A stretch of DNA of 64,000 nt, from positions 1,578,501-1,642,500 of the forward strand of contig NZ_CP107942.1 in the NCBI RefSeq assembly GCF_036053395.1, read 5' to 3'. The stretch is from Actinoplanes sp. NBC_00393. Its GTDB lineage: Bacteria; Actinomycetota; Actinomycetes; Mycobacteriales; Micromonosporaceae. Of this stretch, positions 25,029-32,221 are shown one piece after another (position 1 is the stretch's first letter; each line of letters begins with the position of its first letter). Made by a program: the position numbers and the translations under genes. The notes beneath the pieces were generated by a model. That model was not told where the DNA came from and searched no databases. It saw only the letters and a list, made by a program, of their open reading frames with translations.

Positions 25029-25568
25029 ATGCGCAAGGTCGTGCTCTACTCGCTGCTGTCCACGGACGGCGTCGCCGAGTCCCCGGACGACTACGTGTTC
25101 GACTGGGACGACGTGATGGACGCCAATCTCGCCGAGGTCATCGGCACCCAGGACGCGGTGCTGCTCGGCCGGTGCAGCTACGACGAGTGGGCCTCCTACT
25201 GGCCGGCCGCCGAGCACGAGCCGTTCGCGAGTTTCATCAACGGCGTCCGCAAGTACGTCTTCACCGCCACCGAGCCGGACGTGCCGTGGGCCGGAACCAC
25301 GGTGGTGGCCGAGCCCGCCGCCAAGTACGTCCGCGACCTCAAGGAGCAGCCCGGCGGCGACATCGGCGTCCACGGCAGCATCCGCCTGGCCCGCTCGCTG
25401 CTCGCCGCCGACGTCGTCGACGAGTTGCGGCTGGTCATCGCGCCGACGGTGCTCGGCCACGGCCGCAAACTCTTCGAGAACGGCGACTCCCAGCGCCGCC
25501 TCACGCTCACCCGGGCGCAGGCCACCCCGTCCGGGGCGGTCCTGGCCGACTACACGGTCCGGCACTGA
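25029..25568 (+). CDS. Dihydrofolate-reductase-like (RibD C-terminal) family protein
   Basis: A 179-residue reductase-fold protein starting MRKVVLYSLLSTDGVAE, with LLGRCSYDEWASYW and the late DELRLVIAPTVLGHGRKLF motif of the YyaP/RibD-C family. These NADPH-binding proteins are common in actinomycetes but mostly uncharacterised. GAGGAGGAA precedes the ATG at 25029. A second, divergent family member lies at 29366-29953. Confidence 0.88.
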   Translation: MRKVVLYSLLSTDGVAESPDDYVFDWDDVMDANLAEVIGTQDAVLLGRCSYDEWASYWPAAEHEPFASFINGVRKYVFTATEPDVPWAGTTVVAEPAAKYVRDLKEQPGGDIGVHGSIRLARSLLAADVVDELRLVIAPTVLGHGRKLFENGDSQRRLTLTRAQATPSGAVLADYTVRH

Positions 25569-25583
25569 CGACATAATGGCGCG

Positions 25584-26738
25584 GTGGACGTCGACCTTGC
25601 CCTGATCGGATTCGGCGGCGCCACGTCGTTGCTGCTCAGCGCCCTCGATCGGCGTGGGGTACGCGGGCTGCGGATCGCCACGGTCGACCCGGAGCCGGCA
25701 CACGGCCATCACCGCACGTGGGCGTTCTGGACGGGTGCCGAGGACGAACTCGATCCGGTCCTGGACGCCGCCTGGTCGCAGGTCGATCTCTACGGGCCGT
25801 CCGGTTTGCGGCAGCTCGCGCTCGCGCCGATGCGCTACGCGATGGTCCAGTCCGGGCCGGTCTTCCAGCGCGCCGACGAGGCCGCGGCCCGGCTGGGCGT
25901 CAAGGTCGTCACGGCGAGCGCGGCCGCGCTCTCCGACAACGGCAAGATCGTCACGGTACGCGACGACGACGGCAAAACGATCATCCGGGCGCAGTGGGCG
26001 CTGGACTCGCGACCCGCCGCGCCGGCACGACCCGGGCGCACGTTCTGGTTGCAGCATTTCCGGGGCTGGTGGGTGCGGGCGGACACCGACGTCTTCGACC
26101 CGGCGTCGGCGATCCTGATGGACTTCCGGACCCGGCAGCCGGCCCACGGCGTGTCCTTCGGCTACGTGCTGCCGACCGGGCGTCGGACCGCGCTGATCGA
26201 GTACACCGAGTTCTCCCCGGCACGCCTCGACGACGCCGGGTATTCGCGGGCGCTCCGGGCGTACCTCCAGCTTCTTGATCTTCCGGAATTGACTGTCGAG
26301 AAGGTCGAGGACGGGGCGATCCCGATGACCGACGCCCCGTTCGCCGTCCGGCCGTCCCCGCGCGTGGTGCGGCTGGGCACCGCCGGTGGGGCGACCCGGC
26401 CGTCCACCGGGTACACCTTCTCGGCGATGCGGCGGCAGGCCGACCAGATCGCCGCCGCCCTGGCCGCCGGGGGCGATCCGGTGCCGGGTCCGGCGTACCC
26501 TCGTCGCCACCTCTGGATGGATGGGGTCGCGCTGCGCGCCTGGGACCGTGGCCTGGTCGCGGCCCCCGCGTTCTTCGAACGCCTCTTCACCCGCAACCCG
26601 CCCGACCGCGTGCTGCGCTTCCTCGACGGCCTCACCTCCCCGGCCGAGGAACTGGCGCTGATGGCCTCCACCCCGCTGCTCCCGATGACCCGCGCCGCCG
26701 CCGGCGACCTGCTGGCCCGCCTGCAAACCCGCAGCTGA
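25584..26738 (+). CDS. Lycopene cyclase family protein (CrtY/CrtL type)
   Basis: Flavin-dependent lycopene beta-cyclase-like protein of 384 residues with a GTG start. Seen motifs are LIGFGGATSLLL (dinucleotide binding), HHRTWAFW, FWLQHFRGWWVR, ILMDFRTRQ, PTGRRTALIEYTEFS and GGATRPSTGYTFSAMRRQA. It would convert lycopene to cyclic carotenes at the membrane. No other carotenoid genes (crtE/B/I) are in the window, so it is an isolated copy. Its stop codon lies inside the first unit of the 62-bp repeat array. Confidence 0.88.
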   Translation: MDVDLALIGFGGATSLLLSALDRRGVRGLRIATVDPEPAHGHHRTWAFWTGAEDELDPVLDAAWSQVDLYGPSGLRQLALAPMRYAMVQSGPVFQRADEAAARLGVKVVTASAAALSDNGKIVTVRDDDGKTIIRAQWALDSRPAAPARPGRTFWLQHFRGWWVRADTDVFDPASAILMDFRTRQPAHGVSFGYVLPTGRRTALIEYTEFSPARLDDAGYSRALRAYLQLLDLPELTVEKVEDGAIPMTDAPFAVRPSPRVVRLGTAGGATRPSTGYTFSAMRRQADQIAAALAAGGDPVPGPAYPRRHLWMDGVALRAWDRGLVAAPAFFERLFTRNPPDRVLRFLDGLTSPAEELALMASTPLLPMTRAAAGDLLARLQTRS

Positions 26739-27166
26739 CCTCCACTGCTGCTTCAGCGGCTGGGAGGCGACGCTGGGGGTCAGCTCGTTTGCTCGGCTGA
26801 CGCTCACTGTTGCTTCAGGGGCTGGGAGGCGACGCTGGGGGTCAGCTCGTTTGTTCGGCTGACGCTCACTGTTGCTTCAGGGGTTGGGAGGCGACGTTGG
26901 GCGTCAGCTCGTTTGTTCGGCTGACGCTCAATGTTGCTTCAGGGGCTGGGAGGCGACGCTGGGGGTCAGCTCGTTTGTTCGGCTGACGCTCACTGTTGCT
27001 TCAGGGGTTGGGAGGCGACGTTGGGCGTCAGCTCGTTTGTTCGGCTGACGCTCAATGTTGCTTCAGGGGCTGGGAGGCGACGCTGGGGGTCAGCTCGTTT
27101 GCTCGGCTGACCTCCACTGCTGCTTCAAGGGCCTGGAGGCAGCCCTGGCCGTCAGCCGAAAGGCGG
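26733..27166. repeat. 62-bp tandem repeat array, six full copies plus one degenerate
   Basis: Units start at 26733, 26795, 26857, 26919, 26981, 27043 and 27105, an exact 62-bp period. Each has GGCTGAC near the start and GGTCAGC or GCGTCAGC near position 46-52, so each can fold into a hairpin. Copies 3+4 and 5+6 form a 124-bp higher-order duplication (they alternate cgTTGGGCGT and cgCTGGGGGT types), and copies 1 and 7 share a different left part. The array fills the gap between two convergent genes. Apparent reading frames in it are by-products. A second site of the family is at 34558. Confidence 0.92.
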
Positions 27167-27196
27167 GCAGCGGCAGGTGGTTGGGCGGCGGGTTGG

Positions 27197-27610
27197 TCAG
27201 GTGGGCGTTGGCAGGGGCTTGGTGCACAGGACGTCCGGCATCGGGAGGTAGCCGAGCGCCTGCCAGAAGCGCAGGCCGGCCTCGTTGTCCGGCATGACCA
27301 GCAGGTTGACCCGTGGACAGCCCAGCTTTTGCAGGCGTGACTCCAGTTCGGCGACCATGCGGGAGGCGAAGCCTCGGCGGCGGTGCGACGGGTCGACGGC
27401 GAGGCGCAGGATCCAGCCGCGCCGGCCGTCGTAGGTGCCCATCACGACCGCGACGACCGCATCGTCCGACAGGCCCACCAGGAACAGCTCGGGGTCGCGG
27501 GTCAGCTTTGCCGCCAACTCGGCGCGGGGGACGACCTCACGGCCGGCGGCGGCCCACACCGCGGCCACCGTGTCGTAGTCGGACCACTGGAACTCCCGGA
27601 TCTGCAGCAT
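27197..27610 (-). CDS. GNAT-family N-acetyltransferase
   Basis: A 137-residue GNAT protein. The acetyl-CoA loop is LRLAVDPSHRRRGFASRMVAELE, and the C-terminal part has NEAGLRFWQALGY, as in RimI/YpeA-type enzymes acetylating amines or protein N-termini. The ATG at 27610 begins at MLQIREF; an ATG at 27628 would add six residues and overlaps the short repeats upstream. The substrate is unknown. Confidence 0.85.
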   Translation of the reverse strand: MLQIREFQWSDYDTVAAVWAAAGREVVPRAELAAKLTRDPELFLVGLSDDAVVAVVMGTYDGRRGWILRLAVDPSHRRRGFASRMVAELESRLQKLGCPRVNLLVMPDNEAGLRFWQALGYLPMPDVLCTKPLPTPT

Positions 27611-27623
27611 GCCCTCATGATCC

Positions 27624-27713
27624 GCCATCGGGTGGCGGCGAGGCCTCTGCCATCGGGTGGCGGCGAGAGGCCATCGGGTGGCGGCGAGAGGGCTCCGCCG
27701 TGGGGTGGCGGAA
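27624..27713. repeat. Short direct repeats of GCCATCGGGTGGCGGCGAG
   Basis: The 19-mer occurs at 27624, 27649 and 27670, and a diverged copy (GCCGTGGGGTGGCGG) lies at 27697. The spacing is 25, 21 and 27 bp. It lies upstream of the leftward GNAT gene and just downstream of a tiny membrane ORF. It may be slippage-derived; no function is evident. Confidence 0.6.
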
Positions 27714-27716
27714 GCG

Positions 27717-27803
27717 TCAGCGGCGGTTGCGGCGGCGGATGGTGATGATGCCGGCCACGATCAGCAGCACCGGAAGGATCAGTCCCCACATCAGATAGCC
27801 CAT
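27717..27803 (-). CDS. Possible 28-residue membrane microprotein
   Basis: ATG at 27803 to TGA at 27717 encodes 28 residues: MGYLMWGLILPVLLIVAGII forms one membrane helix and the tail is TIRRRNRR. A hydrophobic span followed by a cluster of arginines is the pattern of a single-pass, C-in small protein and is unlikely by chance in a region otherwise without structure. It has no clear ribosome-binding site, which lowers confidence. It lies between the leftward STAS and GNAT genes. Confidence 0.45.
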   Translation of the reverse strand: MGYLMWGLILPVLLIVAGIITIRRRNRR

Positions 27804-27837
27804 GGGGCCACGCTGCACGGCCGCAGCCGGCGGCGGA

Positions 27838-28218
27838 TCACCCCGGCGGAGTGAGACTCATGACGGCGGAAGCGCCGGTGAAGTGCAGGAGCCAGCGGAC
27901 GTGCGGGCGTACGCCGTCGACCGTGCAGGTCAGACCGGCGGCGGTGACCGTCTCGTGCACGGCCAGCAGGACCCGGACGCCCGCGCAGTCGCAGAACTCC
28001 ACGCCGGACAGGTCGAGCACCACGCGGCGGCCGGGAGCGTCGGCGATCAGGCGTTCGAGGCGCCGGGAGAGCGTGGCACAGGCCTGCACGTCGATGCTGC
28101 CGGAAATCGCGATCGTCAGCACGCGGGCGGTGGACCGGGCGGTGATCGCCACCTCCGGGGGCTCCTCCAACCGGGCGTACGCCAGCAGGTAGTCCTCGAA
28201 ACCGGTGTCATTGCGCAT
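27838..28218 (-). CDS. STAS-domain protein with Cys in place of the phospho-Ser
   Basis: A 126-residue SpoIIAA/RsbV-like STAS domain. Its core reads VVLDLSGVEFCDCAGVRVLL, where the conserved DSxG phosphorylation motif is DCAG (Cys78). Without the serine it cannot be inactivated by an RsbW-type kinase in the usual way, so it may be a constitutive antagonist or be redox-controlled. The ATG at 28218 has GGAG 6 bp upstream. Confidence 0.85.
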   Translation of the reverse strand: MRNDTGFEDYLLAYARLEEPPEVAITARSTARVLTIAISGSIDVQACATLSRRLERLIADAPGRRVVLDLSGVEFCDCAGVRVLLAVHETVTAAGLTCTVDGVRPHVRWLLHFTGASAVMSLTPPG

Positions 28219-28323
28219 CCGTGCTCCAATGGTCGTTCGCACAGAGTAGGCGCATCGTGATGCTGTGCTAGCTGTTGTGCGCACCCACTATCCGGATCGC
28301 GCTCCGGGTTTGGCGGGCGGCGC

Positions 28324-29316
28324 TCACCCGTGCCGACGACGCAGCGTCTCGCCGGGCGGGACGTGGAAACGTGCCTGGTAGCGGGCCGCGAAGGCGGCCG
28401 GGCTGGCGAAACCCCACCGACGGGTGACAGCGTTCACCGACGTGTCATCCGGGTCGGCGGCGCGCAACTCGGCGTGGGCGGCCACCAGCCGGACCTCCCG
28501 GACGTACGCCATCGGTGTCATCCCGAACTGCCGCCCGAACTCGAGGCGCAGCTGGCCGTGGCTGATGCCCGCGGTCTCGGCGAGCGCCGCGACCGTGTAC
28601 GCCCGGCGCGGCTCGGCGTGGATCGCGTCGACCGCCGGCAGGATGCTGCGCGGCGCGTGCCGCCACGGCACCCGGTCCCGCAGCCGGTCGCGGTACTGGT
28701 GGTCGGCGGCCATCAGCAGCGAGGTCAGCACCGCCTCCTCCAGCGGCGCGGCCACGATCGGCTCGTAGAACATGCTGTTCGCGTTCTCGATCTCCGCGCC
28801 GAGGAAGCGGACCAGGCCGGTGACCGTACGCCCGGCGGCCTGCCCGGCCTCGATCCGGCCGGACAGCCGGATGGTGTCGCGGACGGTGAGATCGAGGATG
28901 GAACTCAGGTGCGCCTCCAGTGCGAGCCGGTCCACCTTGACGGCGAGCAGGTGGCAGTCGGCGCTGGCGTAGTGCAGTTCGGTGTCGCCGACCGGCCGGT
29001 AGACCGCGGCGTGGTCCGGTCCGCCGCTGATCGGTCGCCGGCCCTGGCACGCCGAGAACCGCCCGGCCCGGGCCACGTTGACGTGGTAGCTGTCCAGCCC
29101 TTCGGTGACCCCGGCGACGGCTGCGCCGTACCGGACGTCGGCCACGGTCAGCGAGCCGAGGTGCAGGAACGCGAACCGGGCGTCCAGCATCGCCCCCGGC
29201 TCGAGCAGGCGCATCGACCGCGGGTACAGATGCTCGCCGCAGACCGCGCGGGCCTCATCCGGATCACGTGTCCGAACCGATACGGCCGGCCGGATATGGC
29301 CGAGATGTGAATCCAT
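28324..29316 (-). CDS. AraC-family transcriptional regulator
   Basis: A 330-residue regulator. The N-terminal 200 residues resemble the AraC-binding-like domain (PF14525 type; SRSMRLLEPG-like region and GLDSYHVNVARAGRF). The C-terminal 100 residues carry two helix-turn-helix motifs (AYTVAALAETAGISHGQLRLEFGRQFGMTPMAYVREVRL; VTRRWGFASPAAFAARYQARFHVPPGETLR). The target is unknown; neighbouring genes are transcribed in the same leftward direction. Confidence 0.9.
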   Translation of the reverse strand: MDSHLGHIRPAVSVRTRDPDEARAVCGEHLYPRSMRLLEPGAMLDARFAFLHLGSLTVADVRYGAAVAGVTEGLDSYHVNVARAGRFSACQGRRPISGGPDHAAVYRPVGDTELHYASADCHLLAVKVDRLALEAHLSSILDLTVRDTIRLSGRIEAGQAAGRTVTGLVRFLGAEIENANSMFYEPIVAAPLEEAVLTSLLMAADHQYRDRLRDRVPWRHAPRSILPAVDAIHAEPRRAYTVAALAETAGISHGQLRLEFGRQFGMTPMAYVREVRLVAAHAELRAADPDDTSVNAVTRRWGFASPAAFAARYQARFHVPPGETLRRRHG

Positions 29317-29365
29317 CGCCGTTAATGGTCGCCGGTGACCCGGAGTCCGGCAACCGGAACGCGGT

Positions 29366-29953
29366 TCAGCGGCGGACCCGGTAGCGGATGTGGGTGACCT
29401 CGGGCGTGTCGATCACCTGCACGATGTCGAGTTCGACGCGGGATTTCGCCGTGCCGAACAGCCGCTGCCCGCCTCCGAACAGCACCGGGATCTGGTGGAT
29501 CTGGATCTCGTCCAGGACGCCGGCCTCCAGTGCCCGCTGCGCGGTGTAGGCGCCGTGCACCAGCACCTCACGGTCCCCGGCGGCCGCCTTGGCCTGCTCC
29601 ATCGCCGACTCGATGCCGTCATTGACATACGTGACCAGCGGATAGTTCGCCACCGTCGGGCCGGGCGGGCGGTGACTCGGCACGAAGATCCGTACGCCCC
29701 GCCCGTGGTGGTCGCCGCCCCAGTGGTCGACCTGCTCGGCGGTGCGCCGCCCGACGAGGACCGCGCCGGTGGCGAAGACCCGGTCGAACAGGTCGCCGGC
29801 CGCACCTTCGGGCCGGGCGAACTCCCCGTCCGGCCCGAAGAACCACTCGTGCAGCCGCTCGAACCCGTCACCGCCGGGATTGTCCGGCCCGTCGTTCGGA
29901 CCGGAGATGTAGCCGTCGAGAGACATCGACATGTAGAGGACTGATACCGACAT
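29366..29953 (-). CDS. Dihydrofolate-reductase-like (RibD C-terminal) family protein
   Basis: A 195-residue member starting MSVSVLYMSMSLDGYISG, with FDRVFATGAVLVGRRTAEQVDHWGG and the IHQIPVLFGGGQRLF motif. It belongs to the same broad family as the protein at 25029-25568 but to the larger subgroup with a longer loop after strand 2. GGGAG precedes the ATG at 29953. Function is unknown; NADPH-dependent reduction is likely. Confidence 0.88.
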   Translation of the reverse strand: MSVSVLYMSMSLDGYISGPNDGPDNPGGDGFERLHEWFFGPDGEFARPEGAAGDLFDRVFATGAVLVGRRTAEQVDHWGGDHHGRGVRIFVPSHRPPGPTVANYPLVTYVNDGIESAMEQAKAAAGDREVLVHGAYTAQRALEAGVLDEIQIHQIPVLFGGGQRLFGTAKSRVELDIVQVIDTPEVTHIRYRVRR

Positions 29954-30019
29954 AGCTTCGCTCCCTCTGGTCGTCCTGAGGCTAAGACCACCCGGCCCCG
30001 CGATTCTCATCGGTGCGGA

Positions 30020-30613
30020 TCAGACCGGGACGGTCCGGCGGGGACGCAGGCCGGGCAGCGCGCAGGCCAGGAAACAGGCCGCGCCGAGGCAGGTGTTGGC
30101 GTTGGCGACGGCCACGTTGACCATCGAGTCGGTGCCGGGCAGCACGTAGGCGCCGAGAGCCGAGATGCCGAAGAAGATGCAGCCCAGCAGGTTCACCGCG
30201 GGCTGCCACCATCCGGCCGGGCCGCGCGCCGGCAGCCAGCCGTGACGATCAGAGGCGACGTACGCGATGACGCCGGAAACCAGGAAGCAGATGGAACCGA
30301 ACGCGTCGGGCCGCCAGACCAGCCGGTCGTAGTCGGTGCTGGACATCGCGACCTGCAGCGCCTGGAACGTGGTGACGTTGAAGAACAGCGTCCCGGCCGA
30401 CTGGATGAGCGCCGCCCACCACGCCGGCGCCCGCCGGTCGGAACGCGCACCCCACGTCTGCAGGGCGCCGCCGCACGTGAAAAGGATCGACCCGACGAAA
30501 AAGGTCACCGCGTCCGCGGTCGGCCCGACCAGGTCGGCGTACGCGGGTATCGGGCCGACGAGGAAACACGTCGACCCGAGGGCGAAGAACAACGCCATCC
30601 ACATCGGGTCCAT
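30020..30613 (-). CDS. Integral membrane protein, YrhK-domain-like
   Basis: A protein of about 197 residues with six or so predicted membrane helices arranged as two similar halves; FFVGSILFTCGGALQTW and NLLGCIFFGISALGAYV are YrhK-like repeats. Function is unknown. I prefer the ATG at 30613 (MDPMWMALFF); the ATG at 30670 would add 19 polar residues and overlap the divergent metG leader ORF. Neither start has a clear ribosome-binding site. Confidence 0.65.
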   Translation of the reverse strand: MDPMWMALFFALGSTCFLVGPIPAYADLVGPTADAVTFFVGSILFTCGGALQTWGARSDRRAPAWWAALIQSAGTLFFNVTTFQALQVAMSSTDYDRLVWRPDAFGSICFLVSGVIAYVASDRHGWLPARGPAGWWQPAVNLLGCIFFGISALGAYVLPGTDSMVNVAVANANTCLGAACFLACALPGLRPRRTVPV

Positions 30614-30668
30614 CGCACCGGTTCGAAACGGCGTGCGCCTCCCCCTCGGCGGATGACATCCTGGCCGC

Positions 30669-30728
30669 ATGTCTCAGCGCGCCGTACGGATGATGTGCCC
30701 CCTCCCGGGGCTCGTCGGCATGCGCTGA
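30669..30728 (+). CDS. Putative Met-rich leader peptide upstream of metG
   Basis: A 19-codon ORF, MSQRAVRMMCPLPGLVGMR, has four Met codons including a tandem ATG ATG at 30690-30695. It ends 62 bp before the methionyl-tRNA synthetase start, and a strong hairpin lies between. This is the arrangement of ribosome-mediated attenuators, where stalling at codons for the cognate amino acid changes RNA folding. No clear ribosome-binding site is visible; it might be leaderless. Functional status is inference. Confidence 0.45.
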   Translation: MSQRAVRMMCPLPGLVGMR

Positions 30729-30730
30729 AA

Positions 30731-30779
30731 TCCGCTACCAGCAGCCCCTGGCGACAGGGACTGCTGGCCGGGGGCGGAT
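30731..30779 (+). promoter_or_regulatory. Attenuator-like hairpin in the metG leader
   Basis: Arms 30738-30750 and 30755-30767 pair at 12 of 13 positions around a GCGA tetraloop. An outer TCCGC/GCGGA stem (30731-30735, 30775-30779) encloses it. GGGGGC at 30770-30775, just 3' of the hairpin, can alternatively pair with GCCCCC at 30697-30702, which follows the tandem Met codons of the leader ORF. The structure ends right before the GGGGA ribosome-binding site of metG, so either transcription or translation could be controlled. Confidence 0.5.
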
Positions 30780-30790
30780 CGGGGACTGTC

Positions 30791-32128
30791 ATGACCTTCT
30801 ACGTCACCACCGCCATTCCGTACGTCAACGCGGCACCCCACCTCGGCCACGCCCTGGAATTCGTGCAGGCCGACGTGCTCGCCCGGCACCGGCGCCTGCG
30901 CGGCGACCGGGTGCGTTTCCTGACCGGCACGGACGAGAACGCTTCGAAGAACGTGACCGCGGCCGGTTCTCGGGACGTCGCCTCGTTCGTCGCAGCGAAC
31001 GCCGCCCGGTTCGCCGCGCTGGCCGGCCCGCTGTCGCTGTCCTTCGACGACTTCATCCGGACCAGCAGCGACCCGCGGCACCGCGAAGGTGTGCAGGCGC
31101 TGTGGCGGGCCAGCGCTGCCCGCGGCGACTTCGACCGGCGCAGCTACGAAGGCTGGTACTGCACCGGCTGCGAGCAGTTCTACGACGCCGCCGGGCGCTG
31201 CCCGGAGCACGGTGCGGCTCTGGAGCAGGTGACCGAGACGAACTGGTTCTTCCGGCTGTCCCGCTATGCCGGCGCCGTCCTCGACGCGCTGGAATCGGGG
31301 CGGATCCGCGTCGAGCCGGCCGCCCGCCGCAACGAGGTGCTGTCGTTCGTTCGGGCCGGCCTGACCGACATCAGCGTCTCCCGGCCGGCCGCACGGTCCG
31401 GTGGCTGGGGGATCCCGGTGCCGGACGATCCGGAACAGGTCGTGTACGTCTGGTGGGACGCGCTGGCCAACTATCTGACCGCCGATCCGCAGCGGTGGGC
31501 CGGGGCGGCCGAACGCGTGCACGTCATCGGCAAGGGCATCGTCCGGTTCCACGCTGTGTACTGGCCGGCGCTGCTGCTCTCCACCGGTCACCCGTTGCCC
31601 ACCGCGATCTTCGTGCACGACTACCTGACCGTGGACGGGGCGAAGATCTCGAAGAGCGCCGGCAACGCCGTCGATCCGGGGCAGTTGGCGGAGAGGTACG
31701 GCGACGACGCCCTGCGCTGGTGGCTGCTCCGCGACGTCGCGCGGGTGGGCGACACCGACTTCACCGAGGAGCGCCTGCTCACCCGGTATCACCAGGATCT
31801 GGCCAACGGACTCGGGAACCTGTTACGGCGTACGCTCGCTCTGGTCTCTCGATCTTCTTCCGTTGTTCCTGGTGAACCGCTCGGGCCGGACCTGCCGGAG
31901 CGGATCGACCGGGCGCTGGCGGCCTTCGACTTCCGGGCCGCGACCGGCGCGATCGTCGATGTCGTCACCGAGGCCAACCGGTACGCCGAGCGCGAGCAGC
32001 CGTGGAAACTCGCCGACCCCGGCCCGGTCCTGGCCCGGCTCGACGCGACCTGCCGGCTGCTCACCCGCGAGGTGGCGCCGTTCCTTCCCACCGGCGCCGC
32101 CCGGCAGTTCTTCCCCCGGATCCGGTAG
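30791..32128 (+). CDS. metG: Methionyl-tRNA synthetase, short form
   Basis: Class I synthetase of 445 residues that charges tRNA-Met. The HIGH motif is PHLGH (16-20), KMSKS is KISKS (285-289), and the connective peptide has CTGC (124-127) and CPEH (137-140), a partial zinc knuckle. The anticodon-binding helices end the protein, and there is no C-terminal dimerisation extension. It is shorter than the usual roughly 600-residue actinobacterial housekeeping MetRS and may be a second copy, for example inhibitor-tolerant or regulated. The ATG at 30791 has GGGGA 5 bp upstream. Confidence 0.9.
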   Translation: MTFYVTTAIPYVNAAPHLGHALEFVQADVLARHRRLRGDRVRFLTGTDENASKNVTAAGSRDVASFVAANAARFAALAGPLSLSFDDFIRTSSDPRHREGVQALWRASAARGDFDRRSYEGWYCTGCEQFYDAAGRCPEHGAALEQVTETNWFFRLSRYAGAVLDALESGRIRVEPAARRNEVLSFVRAGLTDISVSRPAARSGGWGIPVPDDPEQVVYVWWDALANYLTADPQRWAGAAERVHVIGKGIVRFHAVYWPALLLSTGHPLPTAIFVHDYLTVDGAKISKSAGNAVDPGQLAERYGDDALRWWLLRDVARVGDTDFTEERLLTRYHQDLANGLGNLLRRTLALVSRSSSVVPGEPLGPDLPERIDRALAAFDFRAATGAIVDVVTEANRYAEREQPWKLADPGPVLARLDATCRLLTREVAPFLPTGAARQFFPRIR

Positions 32129-32221
32129 CGACATTTCTGTTGTCGCGCGCCGGCGGCGGCATCTACTGCTGCGGACCTCCGGCTTTCCCCGGCCGGGGCA
32201 CATCCCCTCGGAAGGAGCTTC

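Noticed and set aside
26733..27166. CRISPR array
   Set aside because: The 62-bp units are contiguous, without unique spacers, and no cas genes are present.
26996..27340. Small protein genes in the tandem repeat
   Set aside because: These frames just translate the repeat period and run into antisense of the GNAT gene; no start signal or conservation pattern.
30671..30790. T-box riboswitch before metG
   Set aside because: No T-box sequence (AGGGTGGNACCGCG-like) or specifier-loop arrangement; the leader ORF and hairpin explain the region better.
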